Source: Apostichopus japonicus
Lineage: Eukaryota > Echinodermata > Holothuroidea > Aspidochirotida > Stichopodidae
Direction: 5' to 3'
Length of the DNA: 64,000 bases
NCBI RefSeq assembly: GCF_037975245.1
Contig: NC_092578.1
Coordinates: forward strand, 5,745,001 to 5,809,000
The notes beneath the pieces are model-generated. The model ran no database searches, was not told the origin of the DNA, and saw only the letters and a list, made by a program, of their open reading frames with translations. Both the position numbers and the translations under genes were made by a program. Positions 44,856 to 59,100 of the stretch are shown piece by piece; positions within the stretch are counted from its first letter, which is position 1; every line of letters begins with the position of its first letter.

Positions 44856-45204
44856 CAGGGGTGGGCAACCTTTTCGAATGGGCCAGATAAAAGGCGTGAA
44901 AATTTGACTGGGCCGCGCCTAACCAACAACCTGCTGTTGATTTCAAACCTTCGATTCCGAGGACTTTCAAGCAATAGGTGTGTACTTAATCTGTATTCAC
45001 AACATAATGTCGATACAGTACAGTTGATATTTAATGGGGATAATAGGCCTACCTGACAGCACCATTAGTGCCGATAAATTCTAAGCAGCTAGCTCATTTT
45101 TTGTGATGATGTAAAATATATTTTTGTTGAGACATCTCACAGGCCGCGTAAAAAATCACTGGCGGGCCGCATGTGGCCCGCGGGCCATAGGTTCCCCTCC
45201 CCAG
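44856..45204. mobile_element. hAT-like non-autonomous element, about 349 bp
   Basis: The left end CAGGGGTGGGCAACCTTTT and the right end GGTTCCCCTCCCCAG are inverted repeats of the CAGGGGTGGGCAACC type. Subterminal GGGCCGCGCC and GGCCCGCGGGCC words are typical of hAT MITEs. Flanking 8-mers are only partly alike (CTTTTACA and CTTAACCT), so the target duplication is uncertain. Confidence 0.65.
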
Positions 45205-45584
45205 CTTAACCTCTTGGAACTTTTCTAGTGTACTGACTGCAGTATCAAGGAGATAGTACGATGCAAGGAGAGAATAACTACACCTCTAGAAGCAACCAGA
45301 TTCCTTTAAAACAATATAATCATAATGAACATTGAAACCTGACTCAACCAGGATTTCCAACTAAAGTGTCAACAACAAAAATGAATCAATTTTCAAATTA
45401 GCTCATATTTTGGAATAGCTATATATAGAAACTATTTCAGATAACACAAACATTTGATCTGATAGTTTGGCAGAAATGAGTAATGTCTCCATCTAGAAGT
45501 TCTAAATAGACGATGACTTTAACCAACATACTCCAATATAACACAGTGTCAACATCTGTGCTCCTTGAGAGACATAGCATAGAC

Positions 45585-45800
45585 CAGGGGTTATTTCTCA
45601 AGAGACAGCCCACCAAATCAGACGGGCCAAACATTTCAATCTGGTCCACCAATAAAAACACAGCCCACAATATTATCAGTTATGTAGACCCAGAAGGTCT
45701 TGGGGGCCTGAGTAGCCTACCCTGCACATTCATCAATCTTCGTATAGCAAGATTTTTATCACCTCGGGCAATTTTCTTAATCTGCTCCAAACCATGTTGA
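45585..45800. mobile_element. hAT-like fragment (left end only)
   Basis: Starts CAGGGGTTATTTCTCAAGA and shares ATTTCAATCTGGTCCA, CCCTGCACA and GTATAGCAAGATTTTT with the element at 47918-48158. No right end was found. Confidence 0.45.
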
Positions 45801-45928
45801 CCTATGACCCTAGTAGACGATTGATTGAAAACATTTGGTATAGACAATCAGGAGTACTGCATCTTTTGTCATGGAGATCTGAAGGAGATGGATGATTTTG
45901 GTCTCTCAGTTGATGGACCGCAATCATT

Positions 45929-47149
45929 TCATCTCCTTTCTGGCATCTTGACATTATATTCTTCATCTGTTTCTATGCCCACCTCTTCCTAAAACAGATT
46001 AAAGAAATACTATTGTAAATATATAGAGATATAGTTCAGTATCTAATAGGCATGTACTTTAGCTGATCACAATCAAGGGAATTATTCACGGAAAAAAATC
46101 ACAAACTAGGATACAAACACCCTTTACTCCATTTCATTTTTTTCTTCTCAAAATAAACTGATTATTATTTCGTGTGGTACTCTCATGAATTTGAATGGGG
46201 GATAAAATGCATCAAAGAGACCTACTGTACCTGATTGTACAAAACTTCAGTGGAAGTTTGTGCACCTGTCCATGTTCTGTTTACTACTATACTACTATAA
46301 TCTATATACTATAATAGTTCACCTGTGTCCATGGTAACAGACAACTGCCAAATTCTCCTCCCCCATTCCACCCTACCTTGGGAAACCCCCCTACCTGGTG
46401 AAACCCCCCTACCTTGGGAAAAACCCCATCCAATTCCACCCTACCTTGGGAAACGACGCATAGTCTAACCAGCTGCCTCACTAGACTTACCATCAAGTCC
46501 TTCTTCTTCTTTGGATAACCTTCCAAGATAGCATCAAGTATGTCTGTCGCCTGAAAATCGACAACATTATCTGCAGTTTTATTTTCATTTGAAGTTATAT
46601 CAAGATTGATGCAGTAATGCACCATTCGATTGTAAGAGAGAGACTGTTGCAGTTTCCTTTTCAATGAGAGCATGGAATATGTCTGCTTCCAAATGACAGT
46701 TTTGTAAAAATTTGTCATTAATAGTTTATTATTAGTAATTTACCCAACAAAGATTATTTGCAACCACTTTGAAATGTTTTTTATGTATTTCTCTTGGGGT
46801 GGGGTGGGGGGGTGGGGAGGGGGTGAGTTTGTTTTTGTATTTTAATTTTGTTATAGTTACCAGCAAACTTCATCTGCAAAGATATTAATAACAGTAATAT
46901 ATTATTACTTGGAACCATGCTTAATCCTCCTCCATTAAACCAAATATATATATTTCTCCCGTTCAGTTTCACCATATTAAACAAGACTTTTCTACCCACA
47001 CGAGGCGCTCACTCACTAACCAGGCGTTTTCTCTTTCTCCACTCTTTCACATATTTCTCGTGCTTGGAGTAAATCCGATTCTTCTCTTCTGGAGTGGTGT
47101 GGTTTGTAGCAGCTTTGATCATCTGCAGTTTTCCTTGTTTCTTCTCGCA
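45929..47149 (-). CDS. PSMC3IP: HOP2 exons 6 to 8 (C-terminal region)
   Basis: 47149-47021 encodes CEKKQGKLQMIKAATNHTTP and on to EWRKRKRL. 46550-46491 encodes ATDILDAILEGYPKKKKDLM. 45988-45929 encodes EEVGIETDEEYNVKMPERR and TGA. These are the most conserved parts of the family and make the assignment firm. Confidence 0.92.
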
Positions 47150-50100
47150 CTGAAATGTTAAATCAATTTAATGTGATCACTAGTTGTAATCAGTTAAAAA
47201 AATTCTGATGAGCATGAGGTTTTTGTATTGGGGGTTTTCAACTTTTCTTTTAATATTTCTTCCTGTACAGATGGTACAGTATTTGTATTTTGTATCCTAC
47301 ATATATTCTTCCGCAGTTGTAGTCGATGCAATGACCGTTCCTAGTTCCTACTTAGTCATGCAGTCAAGCTTTGTTCCTGTTAAAAGAGCACAAACCTAAC
47401 CACTAGCGCGAGGCGATGCTTTCTATGATCAAGTTCAGTCTAAATTTACCTGTTCCTTGATGTCAAACAGGCTCGGAAGGAGCCTGAAAAAAAAGACAGC
47501 ACCCGATCACAAGCACTTTCAAACATGTTGTACATTCATATAATAGTAAAACCACTAATTCTTGTATGAATTGATCACATTGTTGAGGACTACCTGTGCA
47601 CCTGATTCTCAGCAGGTAAGAATTTGTTATGTACGGTTTCATTCACATGTCTGCTAGTATACACAGGTGGTGTTTATTCTGTGCGTTAATTCCTTGAGAT
47701 TTGATTCCTTTAAGTTTCTTACCTCCTCTGTAACATTCTGGAGTTGTTTCTTGGCATCTTCTGTTGTCAGGGCAGAGGTGAGGGAACTTAATTCTAGAGA
47801 AGATGAAGAACGGAGAGGAAGAAAACTTTGTCACTTTGTTCTCTGGACGAGTTGGTGACCTAGTAACGCAACTTCCAGGTTGGACGTGAAACTGCCACAA
47901 ATGAATTCTGTGTTACGGAGGGTTCTCGATAAGTAGCCTGTCGGTCAAATCCGGCCCGTGGGGATTTCAATCTGGTCCATAACTCTTATACTTACATGGT
48001 ATGCAGAGTCTTAGGACTTCTTTCATCAGCGCCCAACCAGCCGACCCTGCACAATGCTAGGTCCACAGTAGGTATAGTAAGATTTTTTGTTCTCTCTGGA
48101 CCACCAACCAATGTATTTCTCTGGCCCTCATATGAAACTAATTTGAGGATCCCTGCTGTATTACCCCAAGAAAGCAATCCCCTTATAACCTTGTTGTGTT
48201 CATGTAAGACTGGCTTACAGAAACGCGTAGTTTCTTCCTAAGTGGTAGATTTGGAAGGAGGTGTAAGAGGGCGGTGCCCAGGGAGCGAGGGCGCAGTGCT
48301 AAAACGTTTCCAGTGTGTAGTTAGGTAAATGGGAAAGTGCAGATGTGGAGTGGGAGACAGGTAAGAGAGGAGCCAAGTAAATTTTATGTTTTAAATGGAA
48401 ATGGCCTTTTACAGCAATATTTTCCAACAACTTTCAAAATGTCCATCTTTTCTATGAACAAGATTACACAGCAGACCAACTGGGAAAGTTACACTTACCT
48501 TTTTCTAACTGCTTACAAGAAGTAACGGTCAAGTTGAGAGTGTTCTTAACTTCACCGATTTTCGCATCCATTTCAGATAACTCCTTCTCACTGACCTCTG
48601 GGAAGTTACTCTACAAACGTAGGGGGAGAAAAACTTGTAAGAAATTAGCCATATGAATTAAACTTTTTCAAAACTACTGAAAAACCAATACATCGATCAT
48701 GAACCGCAGACACATAAAACAAACATAGCCATATAATTATATTTAATCTCTAATTATATCACTTATGAACATTTCATGTAATATTTTGGAATTTTTGTAA
48801 AAATCAATCCTTTGTAACTCATTTCTCCACCAAAATAGTAAGGATTTGTAAGAAGGAATGTTCAAATTGTGATACTGACTTGTCAACCAAGATCAAGATC
48901 AAACTAGGTAAAATAAAATTCATAAAGTAAAAATTCATACATTTTCAATTTTATATAATACACATTCTCGCTGTAATGGAAGGAAACTGCAATTGAAACA
49001 AAAAAGGGAGCTAGCGTTCTAGGCTTTATTTATACAATGGAAAATATGCCTCAAAAGGTGACAAGTGATCATCAAACTATGCTAACAGTAAAGTCAAGGA
49101 GTCATGTCAAGGAGTGTTAGCTCAGTGGTTAAAGCCGGTGCCTTTCAATCATAAGTTCCCGAGTTTGAGTCACTCCAAGATTAATGTATGTCGTCCAGTT
49201 ACAGAGTTGTTTACAATTGACAATTCATAATCATGGGTCAACTTGCGGCTTTGATAAGCCAATGAGGTTTCTTCGCGAGTTCCTGCTTGCAGGGGGATCT
49301 TAAATACATACATACATATACATAAGTACTAACCTGGTCAGCTACATACACTTTTTGCTTTCCGTAGACTTTTTCAATAATCTTGCCATCTTTAGCCAGC
49401 TCTTCGAGAACCCTGACAACCATCTGAAATGCAATGGAAAGAGAAGAAACATTTTTAAGTGATTTTGGAGATAAGCTGCTATTTATGAGAAATGCTCACA
49501 ATCTGGAAGAAAAGCTTTGCAATCAAAACTTATGACAATGTTACAGCAACAATATAGTTTTTCTGAAGGTTCACTTAGTACCTTTAAACTTATACAATGC
49601 AACATTTAGTTCTGAAAATACTGACAGGGATAAAATAACAGCTTAGTGTAAAACACTATAAATAACAGGGTACATAGGAAGGGTAACAGGGAATGTTGTT
49701 GACGTTTTGGTAACCAGGCTGAAGTAGAGATGGTATAAACTGTGAATCAAATGAAGCCTATTTCGTGTCTATTTAGAATCACATTATCACAGAGTACAGT
49801 TCTTTCTTCATAATTTCACTGTTTTTGTTTTCATCAAAACTCCAGTTTCATACTTTCATCAATTCTTTACAACTTTGTATTTCAAGGCCAGTTTATCATC
49901 CAGTACAAAACCCCGAAATGTGACTATTAAATGTTTTTGTTTATTACAAATAATGTTGTATAACAGTTAGTCATGTCTGGAAGGATTTTATGTATCATAC
50001 CATAACAATGTTGAAGATTTGAGCTTCTGAGAATCTAAGAAAAACTCACTAACAAAATAAAAAATATTTAATGACAGTCAGAAAAAGGAACATCCTTAAA

Positions 50101-53100
50101 GGAATATACATAGTAGGGTGTCCACATATAAAGCAGTTTAGTTTTTCCACAGTTTTGAGTTTTCCAACTCACTACGATTTCAATTTATATATATTATATA
50201 TACTCATTTGCCTTTTGTCATTTACCTCCATTTCATAATTAATATATACAGTATATATACATTAATATTGTAAATATTTTGGAAATGCATCATATATATA
50301 TGTCCACCATATTTTATTTTCTAGAGCTCTACATTTACCTTGAACAAAAAAGGCCAAGTTCAGCTATATGACTGTGTGTGGTAACTTTTGCATAACTTAG
50401 CCTATGTTTGATCATAATTTAAGTTTGACTAAATATAACACATACAGGAAGTGCTTCATCTTTTGCCTAACTTTCAAAACGAATCGTATTAGTCACATAA
50501 CAAATGGATTTGACATTAAAATTGTTCAGGAATATTTATCTCTGAAGACTATTACAGAGTTAGATAACTTGAAACAGCAGGCAGGATTAATATATGCTAA
50601 CTTTATTTCTCCTGTTTACATCCCCAGGTCAGTATTTTGAAGGTTGAACTCTGCGTCCCCGGCTAATTAACTTCCCTACCTGCGGGCTGCCACTGTTTAT
50701 CCTCATAAACAAGTTCAAGGGGAGACAGGGTAGTTCCTTTCTCTGCTAATTTCCAGCGGGAAATTAGTTTAACGAGCTCTCTCATTAGGGAATGTAAACC
50801 CAATGTGTCTTCTTACATGTATGCTTTGATCAAACTTTGGTGGAAAAGAAATGTCCCCTTTGTTAAAGGTACATGTATGGAAACAAAGACAATGGAAGGT
50901 AATTCCTAAGTCACATCACACAATAAAAGTATATCAAAGCAATATCAGCACCAATGTTCAAAATTTTGTTGTTTTTACTTTAGTTTTATTTTTTTCATAT
51001 TTCTGCGGCTTACCCGGAATGAATATGGTCATAACCTTGATCTTGAAATGTTCAAGTGGGTGAAACCTTGACATAAGTAAATGGCAATTTAGTAGCAGGT
51101 AGAAGGTACTATAACTTTCAGGCCAAGAGGGTGGCTAAAATTGCATAATGCAGAGTTGTTAAGGCTGAATCTCATAGACTTAAATACTTATTAACTTGGG
51201 ACTTCAATATTCCTTTGGGGATGTTGCTCATCAATAGGTGCTGGAAGAACAACTGCCCACCACATACCATCCCACCCCCCCCCCACCCCATCCCCTCAAC
51301 CAACTAAATTCTCCCTTTCCTTGCTTTTTTATATGGATTTTACCTCTTTTTTCATATATGACATCATAAAGATATATATGCTGAATTCCCAGCCTTATCA
51401 TGATCCAATTTATCTTTTTTGCACATAGTATCTTTAATATCAAGTTAAATTAATTGACAAAGTGGTTTGATATTATTTGAGGCTAAGTTTACAAACCTTA
51501 ATCACAGTGATTTTAGGACTCTTCCCTAGCATACAAAAGACTGTTCTACTTAAAAATTTCAAGTCAAATAAATGCAATTTTTTTTGTAGAAGTTCAGTTA
51601 ACATTGATATTATTTTGCAAGCTACTCATACAGCACTGAGTCCAATGAATGTTTGGAAGTTTTTTTTCTTACTGGCAAATGTTGAAATTCAATGGCATTT
51701 AGCTACAAAAGGCATGACTTTTGAGGCCTCTGTTCTCACCTAGTGGCATGAAAATCTCATGTAACTTCTTAGGCAGAGGGGCTTGGGAAATGGAGTGATG
51801 AAATATGCATACATGTGTACATGCACAGCGGAAATCTGATTAAAAATAAATAATAATTAATTGTGAATATTTGAATACAAAATCAAAAGTTACAAGTGCA
51901 CACTACTGTAGAGTCAGGACTCATCACTTTAAGCATATAATTTTACGAGACGGCAATGATATTCTTCAGGAAGACCTTGTAACAGTACATCAATTGGTGT
52001 GGGAAACTACCTACTCGTAAACGTCAAATAAGACGTAAAGGATATGTCGCAATTTAGAGAGAGAAACAGCACCTCCGTGAGGGAATACAATCTGTTTCCA
52101 TCGAGTAATTAATGCAACCAACTTTGAAGGGATTAGATCACATGTCAAGCCCACTCTATCTGAGAAAGCCGAAGAGTAGGATGTAAGAGAGATAAGCTGG
52201 GGATGAGAAGGGGTAAGGCTAGGGTAGGAATACCATGGGGAATAGGGTATCATGTGAAGTGGACACAAGCACAGCCTAATTGCCGCTGCCCCCCTACCCC
52301 CCCCCCCCCCCCATGACTTATCATGTTGTTACTTTGTTATATACAGTATAACAAGGCCCTAACAACATGATCAAATATTTTTAGATCTACTTAGGTGTAA
52401 TTCCATTTAGAATTTATAAATAAACCAATGACCTTAATTGTGATGTTTGTTCCTGATATTCATCTGATAGCCACAGTTCAGTCATCGTGCATTACTCAGT
52501 TGGAACTACTGTGCCAGTGTAACGTGATAATCAACAGGAGAAAAATGCAAGTCTTCTTACCTAACTTTTTTATTTCCCCAACACTACACAAGTTTTCTTG
52601 AACTTGCCCAAATTGTTGATAAGTTTTGCCTAAATTGTTTGATAAAAGAACAAATAAAAATGTGCTACCTGTAGTCTGTCTCATTTATTATTACCGAGCA
52701 AATACGTACACGATAAATGTGCATCAATAAATGTACTTTACAAGACAGAATGAGAATGCTGATGTTGTGAGGAGACAAGTGAGGTGAGGAATCAAAGTGG
52801 ATCCCTAACACCCTGCTACCAAAAATTACAAAAATAAATTTTTATATCGTATTGATATTTACAGTTTTCATATATCGTCAAATTCAAATTTTACAAATAC
52901 ATTTTTAAAACTAAATGTCATTTCTAACTCATATCTGTCATTACAGTCTCATATACAAAGGTAGAACTCTGTGATGCTACATGGCATCAAGCATGCACTT
53001 CTTGGGAAACTTGACCATTTCATCATAAAAATTAAACACATTCTATTTATCAAGTAGTTTATTTTCAGAAGCAATATTCTCCTGTCAAATTAGATTGTAA

Positions 53101-56100
53101 ACTCTGTAGACAACAGCAAAACTAATTTGTTCTGAAGCCATTTCTAATTTTGAGACTGACAGGACATTCACCGTTGCTGAAGCTCGAGAGGAAGAAAGCC
53201 ATTTGCGGGGTTAATTGTCTCAGCCTTGATTTACTCTATCCTAGGACAAGCTCGATCTGGACGGTCTAAACAGCAACAGAGTAACTACCAGCATCCTCCC
53301 AGAACAGTTGGAACCAAAATGTAGTTTACAAAAAAAACCATCTCTGCTTTGATTCGATCTGGATTTAACGCAAGAGTAGAGAAGTTGCATTCAAGGGAGA
53401 GGAAACATTCTGTGAACATTTTTCAACTAGAGTTGGAACCAATTCAACAATTGTTGAATTCAACAATTCAACATATTGTTGAACCAATGAGTTAGAACCA
53501 AATGGACCATATTAAGGCAAGGAATTTCACAACAACTGGATCGCCTGTGCAAAATTTGTATTGATATGCCTCAACAGCGTGCTATATTTTGTCAGACAAC
53601 CAGCCCAGCGATATTTCTTGAAAGTTTCATTCCTCGGGGATTCTACTACAACTTAAATACATACCAGCAATGAAGGCTAAAATGTGTAAGTCATAGCATT
53701 AGCAAGGAATTAATGCTAACTCTCTATGCTTTTCTATCTTACGAAATACCAAAAGTTGTGATGGCTCCTTAATTCTCTCGGGATTTTTGTAAAATTCTTT
53801 CGATATGATAATACTAGCTAAAACTAAATCATATATGAAAATACCAAAAGAATTCAGGATTGTAAGATGGAGTTTCTTTCATGAAATTTGTAGAATTTGA
53901 ACCCAATTTGACCAAATATCAACACCTCAACAGATGAATGGACTAGTGAGACATTTCAATCAAAGGGAAGTTTCAACTTTCTCTATAGTAAAACCCCAAA
54001 AACACTCTCACAGTAACAAAATTCCTTCTCAAAATGAATTTGAAACAACTTGGAAGAGGGAGGAGCTTAGTGTGCCTGGTCATCATTGCCTGTACACTTA
54101 CTGTGACCTCTTCACAACAATCTTTGTTGATCGAACCGAAAGAGACTATCGCTGTTCGTGGAGAGAACATAACACTGACTTGTCATTTTGCGACGCTGAA
54201 TACTTCGCAGAGCGACGACAGGTTCTGGTGGCTACGTCCGGATCATAACTTCAGGTTCGTGCGGAACGAAGCCGTCCTTCTCGGAAGCTTACAGAGAGAG
54301 AGGTACTCTGTTCGACTTGATCGTGATGCCGGTACTTATTCGTTGACGATCAGGAAAGTGCAGCTATTGGACGGAGGTAAGTTCATGTGTTCTTATCGGA
54401 GGGACAGGGCCGTCGACACCTTCTCCTCGGAAACGGCCACCATGACGGTGTTATCCCCGCCCCCCGGTGGATACCCCAGGTGTCCCTACTATACTAAATC
54501 AAATTTGATTCTGTCGCCGTCAAAGAGGATAGCGTTGACTTGTCCAAAGGTAGACTCGTGGAATGTCGAGCCCGATACGAGGCAGAACCAGAGAAGTAAA
54601 AACGTATATTTCAGCTGGGGTGTACTGGAGGGCTTCCTTTTACAAAATGGGACCAGTTTGCTATCATATTCATCCAGAGCACCCTCAGGGGAAGGAACAT
54701 TCTGCATGACTGATCATCCGATTCTGGGGCGTTACCCCGACAGGTGTAGTTTAGTGCATGACGCAGAATCAGCGGTGGTGCTCATCCAACCGGCCGGTGT
54801 TCACATCAGGGTCGGCGAAAACATGACTTTTGCTTGCAAAGTCAACAGTGCCATAGAGGGGGTAAGGTACGAATGGATAATCCCTTCGAATCTACCGTCA
54901 GAGAGAATTCACATAAATCAAGAAGGGAGCAGAATAACTGTGATCAACGTACAGGAGACCGAGCAGAAGATTAACCCTCAGAGCATCGGTTGCACTGTAA
55001 CCCTGGAGGATGGAAAGCAGATAAATGCCTTAGCAAATGTGACAGTCATACCCCTCCACGGCAGGCTTCACGTACAGAGCGACCGTAACGTAGAGAACGT
55101 CGACCTTCTGGCAAAAGGGGAGGATCGTGTGATACCCGGCAGACCCACCGGAGATGAAGAAGCCCCTCAAAAGTCACCCAAAAACTCCTTCAAAGAATTT
55201 GTGACCAATCCCGAGAAGATGGCGATTGTCTTCGGTCCGTCTTTAGCGGTCATCATTTTCTTTGTATTATTCTACGCACTGTTGAGGTTCGCAGTTAATA
55301 AGAAGGTGACCGTGGTTCAACCGCCTCGAATCGTCACCACTTCTCCAGATGCTGTCAGAAAGCAGTCTAACACCAGCAATCCAGAGACGGCCTTCCACGT
55401 CCCGGCCTTCTCCCGGAGCTACTCCGACGCCACTTCCTACCGCTTCAGTCGAAACTTTGACATCCACAACAGCTTCCAGGAGGGCGACATTCAAACTAAC
55501 ATGGACTGCGGTGAAAGGAACGTTCCCAACGTGCATCATTCTACGCCCCGTGCAGATCCTCGTATGAACGTGAGCATGCCCTCCCTACAATACAAATCCA
55601 ATACGCTACCGTCGAGTAAGAGTAAAAGGAGCCAGGATTTACCGCCTCCACCGAACTCTTTCATTGACCTACCACACGAAGTGGCCAAGAGTTCCTCCTA
55701 CTTAGAGCTGCCCTCTGTCGACTGGAGACCTAAAAGATCTGTCCATTTTGCAAAGACGCCACCGAAGCAAATGAAGAAGGTTAAGAAGTAAATCTGTTCA
55801 AATGTTTTGAAAATCTTGAAAATTGATTTAAAAAGCAGAAATGATGTTTTTAAATCATCATGGTGTGAAAACTTTGGTATTAAATTAATTTCCATCAAAA
55901 GAAACCTTGAGCAGACAACCGCTGCAAGTGGCACACATGACTTCATTGTATGAGAAATCCTATATTGAAACAGGAGGAAGTAATACAACATTGATGAATT
56001 TGTGAAATTAAAAAAGTCTAGTTTGAGAGATACATGGAGACTCAGCTTCAGACAGCTCTGTGAGCCTTGACTAGATTTGGAGAATATTTCTTTGTGTCTG

Positions 56101-59100
56101 AGATAAGCAATTTCAGCCTATTGACATTGGGGTATTCCACCATTAAATACTGCAATATAGTTACACTGTATATATATACTAAGGTGTCTTCCAAAATGAG
56201 GTTTGAAAATATTTTATATTTCTTGAAAACTTTCAACATATATAAGGCAAATTGTACAATACATGAAACTGTTTGTAGATGGTGATGTAAGTACTTTTAA
56301 GACAATGGTCTTAACAACTTTTCGGGGACATGTTTGAACAAATTTATTTTCAATGGCAACATGTGCCTTCCACATATATATTCCAAATTATCAAACTGGA
56401 AAAAACTGTTGTTTTCATGGTGTGCGATGGGTTTAACTTATTGCAAGAAAACTACAATAACTGTACTCTGCAGATCTGTGTTGTGAATATAAGACTTACA
56501 TAAATTGTGTACCATCATAAATTAAAGTGCTATCAATCTGTTCTTTAATGATACGTTTTCGGTACACAGTGACACTTTATTGGTTTTCTCACAAAAGGTA
56601 AATGTACACAGAGGTAAACATATGAATCATCTGTCATTGAAGGAAGTATCTTGTCCGGTCTTAGATTAATCTAGGTCACAACTCTGACTCTAATCAGGTC
56701 AATGGAATGAGTAGATACGGCTTTCACATGTATACGGCTTTCACAGCCAATCATGCTACATGTAACATAGAACCAATGATAACAAGTGACTACTACATGT
56801 ATGTTGGTTTGGTTGCTATGTAACCGTAGAATCATGCACTGCAATATATAGCACACATGTTCCTTTCAATAGTGAGATGTATTGTGGGGCCATGATCTAG
56901 CCATTTGTATAGCAACCAAACACACATGTACCAATTTTCTGTTGTTTTTTTCGTCTTCTTTCTTTGACATAAAATAGTTTAAAAGGTGTGGTATGTATAA
57001 CTGAAACATTTTTCATGAGACTAAAATCAGCTGAGAAATTATTGACAAAGTTTTTCCAGTACTTGGACAAAATTAATTTTAACATATTAAAAAAAGAAAA
57101 GTTTTTGTAAAGAGAAAGGCAAATGAAGTAAATACCTACAGTGTCTTCATTACCTGTACCTGTAAACTCATTTAGCACTTTGGGAAGTTTAAATCTCAGT
57201 AACAATAGGAGATACAGCTGTTACATTGCAAAACAGTAGTGTTGTACTCAAGTAGTTTTAACACTACTGTAAGAACCAAGTACTTCAATCAACCATAGCT
57301 CCAATAACCCTCTGTTTAATACACAAATTGATGAACAATCAAATTTTTATGATCACTGATTTTTGGAAAAGTTACCATATTTTAAAAACCACTCTCTGCT
57401 TCAGGGCACTCGACCATATGTTTGTGGACAGGCAAACAGTAGCCCATTTCTCTTTTTTTCTTCTTTTTTTTTTGGAAAAGGAGTCCGTTCAGAATCTTGA
57501 AAACTGTCTACCAGAGACTTTTACTTCCTATGCAAGCAAAATCATTGAGAATATGCTTCTGGATGCTGTCTATGATCACCTTAGTTCCAACACCATTTTT
57601 TCATAACGTGCAGTTTGATTTCATAGCAGTTCGATCCTGCAGTCCCAAACTTTAGGAAATGGTCAAACATTTATAGAAACTTAGTATGGGCTGTGATGTG
57701 CTTATCTAGATTACAGTCAAACTTTGGATTGTGTTGGAATGACACCAACGGTTAATTGAGAAGTTAGAGGTAGTTAGAGACTTGGAGTAAGAGGTATTAA
57801 CATTACCCCATGGGATACACAGTTCTACATGACAGAGAAACAGAGAGCAGAGTAGTTATTGAGGGAGTTTCTTCAGACTTGAAGGATGTAAGTATTAATT
57901 ATTTACCTTGAGGCAGTGTGTTAGACTTGGTTTATTGCTCATATACATAAATGATCTACCTAAGTGTGTCTCCTGTTGGATTAAATTATTCCCTGACGAT
58001 ACAAAGCGTTATTCCATATTCCATAATTAATGAAGGGCCAAACCGATGCCAAATCCTTCTGAGATGAAATAACCTTCTAGATATGTCAGAAATTTAGTGC
58101 CATCTTACTTTTACACAGTAGCTTAAAATCTGAATGCTTCACCTTGGGGAGAACTGTGCAAACATGGACAATTTCATTTCCATGAATAATTAAGTGATAC
58201 AAATTAGTCTTGCCTCAGTGATAAGTGAACGTGATAAGGGACTACCTTTGAAGTTCTCAAGTTCAATATGTAAATAAAAATATATATTTTTGTGACAAAC
58301 GGTGTGTGCCAATGCTATTCAAAACAGTCGGCACTATAAAACACATATTTTCTTGCATGAGTTATATGTTTCACATTCTGTTGCACTTACTCCTCTAGGC
58401 TGCACCATGCAATGGCTGCACTTGGAAGGGTTACATAATACATTGACATGCATAATGTCTAGGCTACACAATGTAATGGCATGCATAAGATATATATACA
58501 GCTGGATCTACAAAACAAAGGGCCAAAGGCATGTGTAAGGTGCAGTGTGCATATTATAGATTAAGTGTAGAACAATACATACTGATAGATACAGACAGAA
58601 ACCAAGGTAACCTTACAGAAGTATGTAAAGTATTCTAAAATTAATCCTGTGACTGCAGTACTTTAATACTGCATTCACTGATCTGCTGAAAGTTTGTTAA
58701 CTATCTATCAAAACTAGAGTCACATTTGCATAAAAAATCAAAGTACTTGAAACTATTCCACACTAGTACTGATATACTCACAGTTTTGCCAAATTCTTTG
58801 TGGAGGTTGTTGAAGACGTCACCTGCACTGTAAGGACGGTTCTGCTTGTTGAGGTAATCCAAGATGGCTGACCCAGCTGTTGGAACAATCAGCACTTACA
58901 AATGTTGATAGGGCAAGACAGTACGCAAACATAAACAATAGCCTAGAAAAGTTAAGTTTTGGGCGAAGTTTAATGTAACTTCACTTCTCTGAGAAAATAG
59001 CAAACATTGTCACCATCCTATGAGGCCTTTTACAAAGAAAAAAAATCTGCAGTTAGGTAGGGTTACTAAGGCCTATACCATAGTCTAGGATTGTGTTTTG

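Noticed and set aside
47450-47495. A possible extra HOP2 exon (minus strand) with a good acceptor TTTTTTTTCAG and donor GTAAAT
   Set aside because: Its phase does not fit exons 5 and 6, it gives a stop in the required frame, and exons 5 and 6 already join without a gap relative to vertebrate HOP2 (TEE-CEKKQ aligned to KKECAGY).
53934-54248. 104-codon frame overlapping the start of the Ig receptor
   Set aside because: It overlaps the much longer receptor frame in another phase and has no recognisable features.
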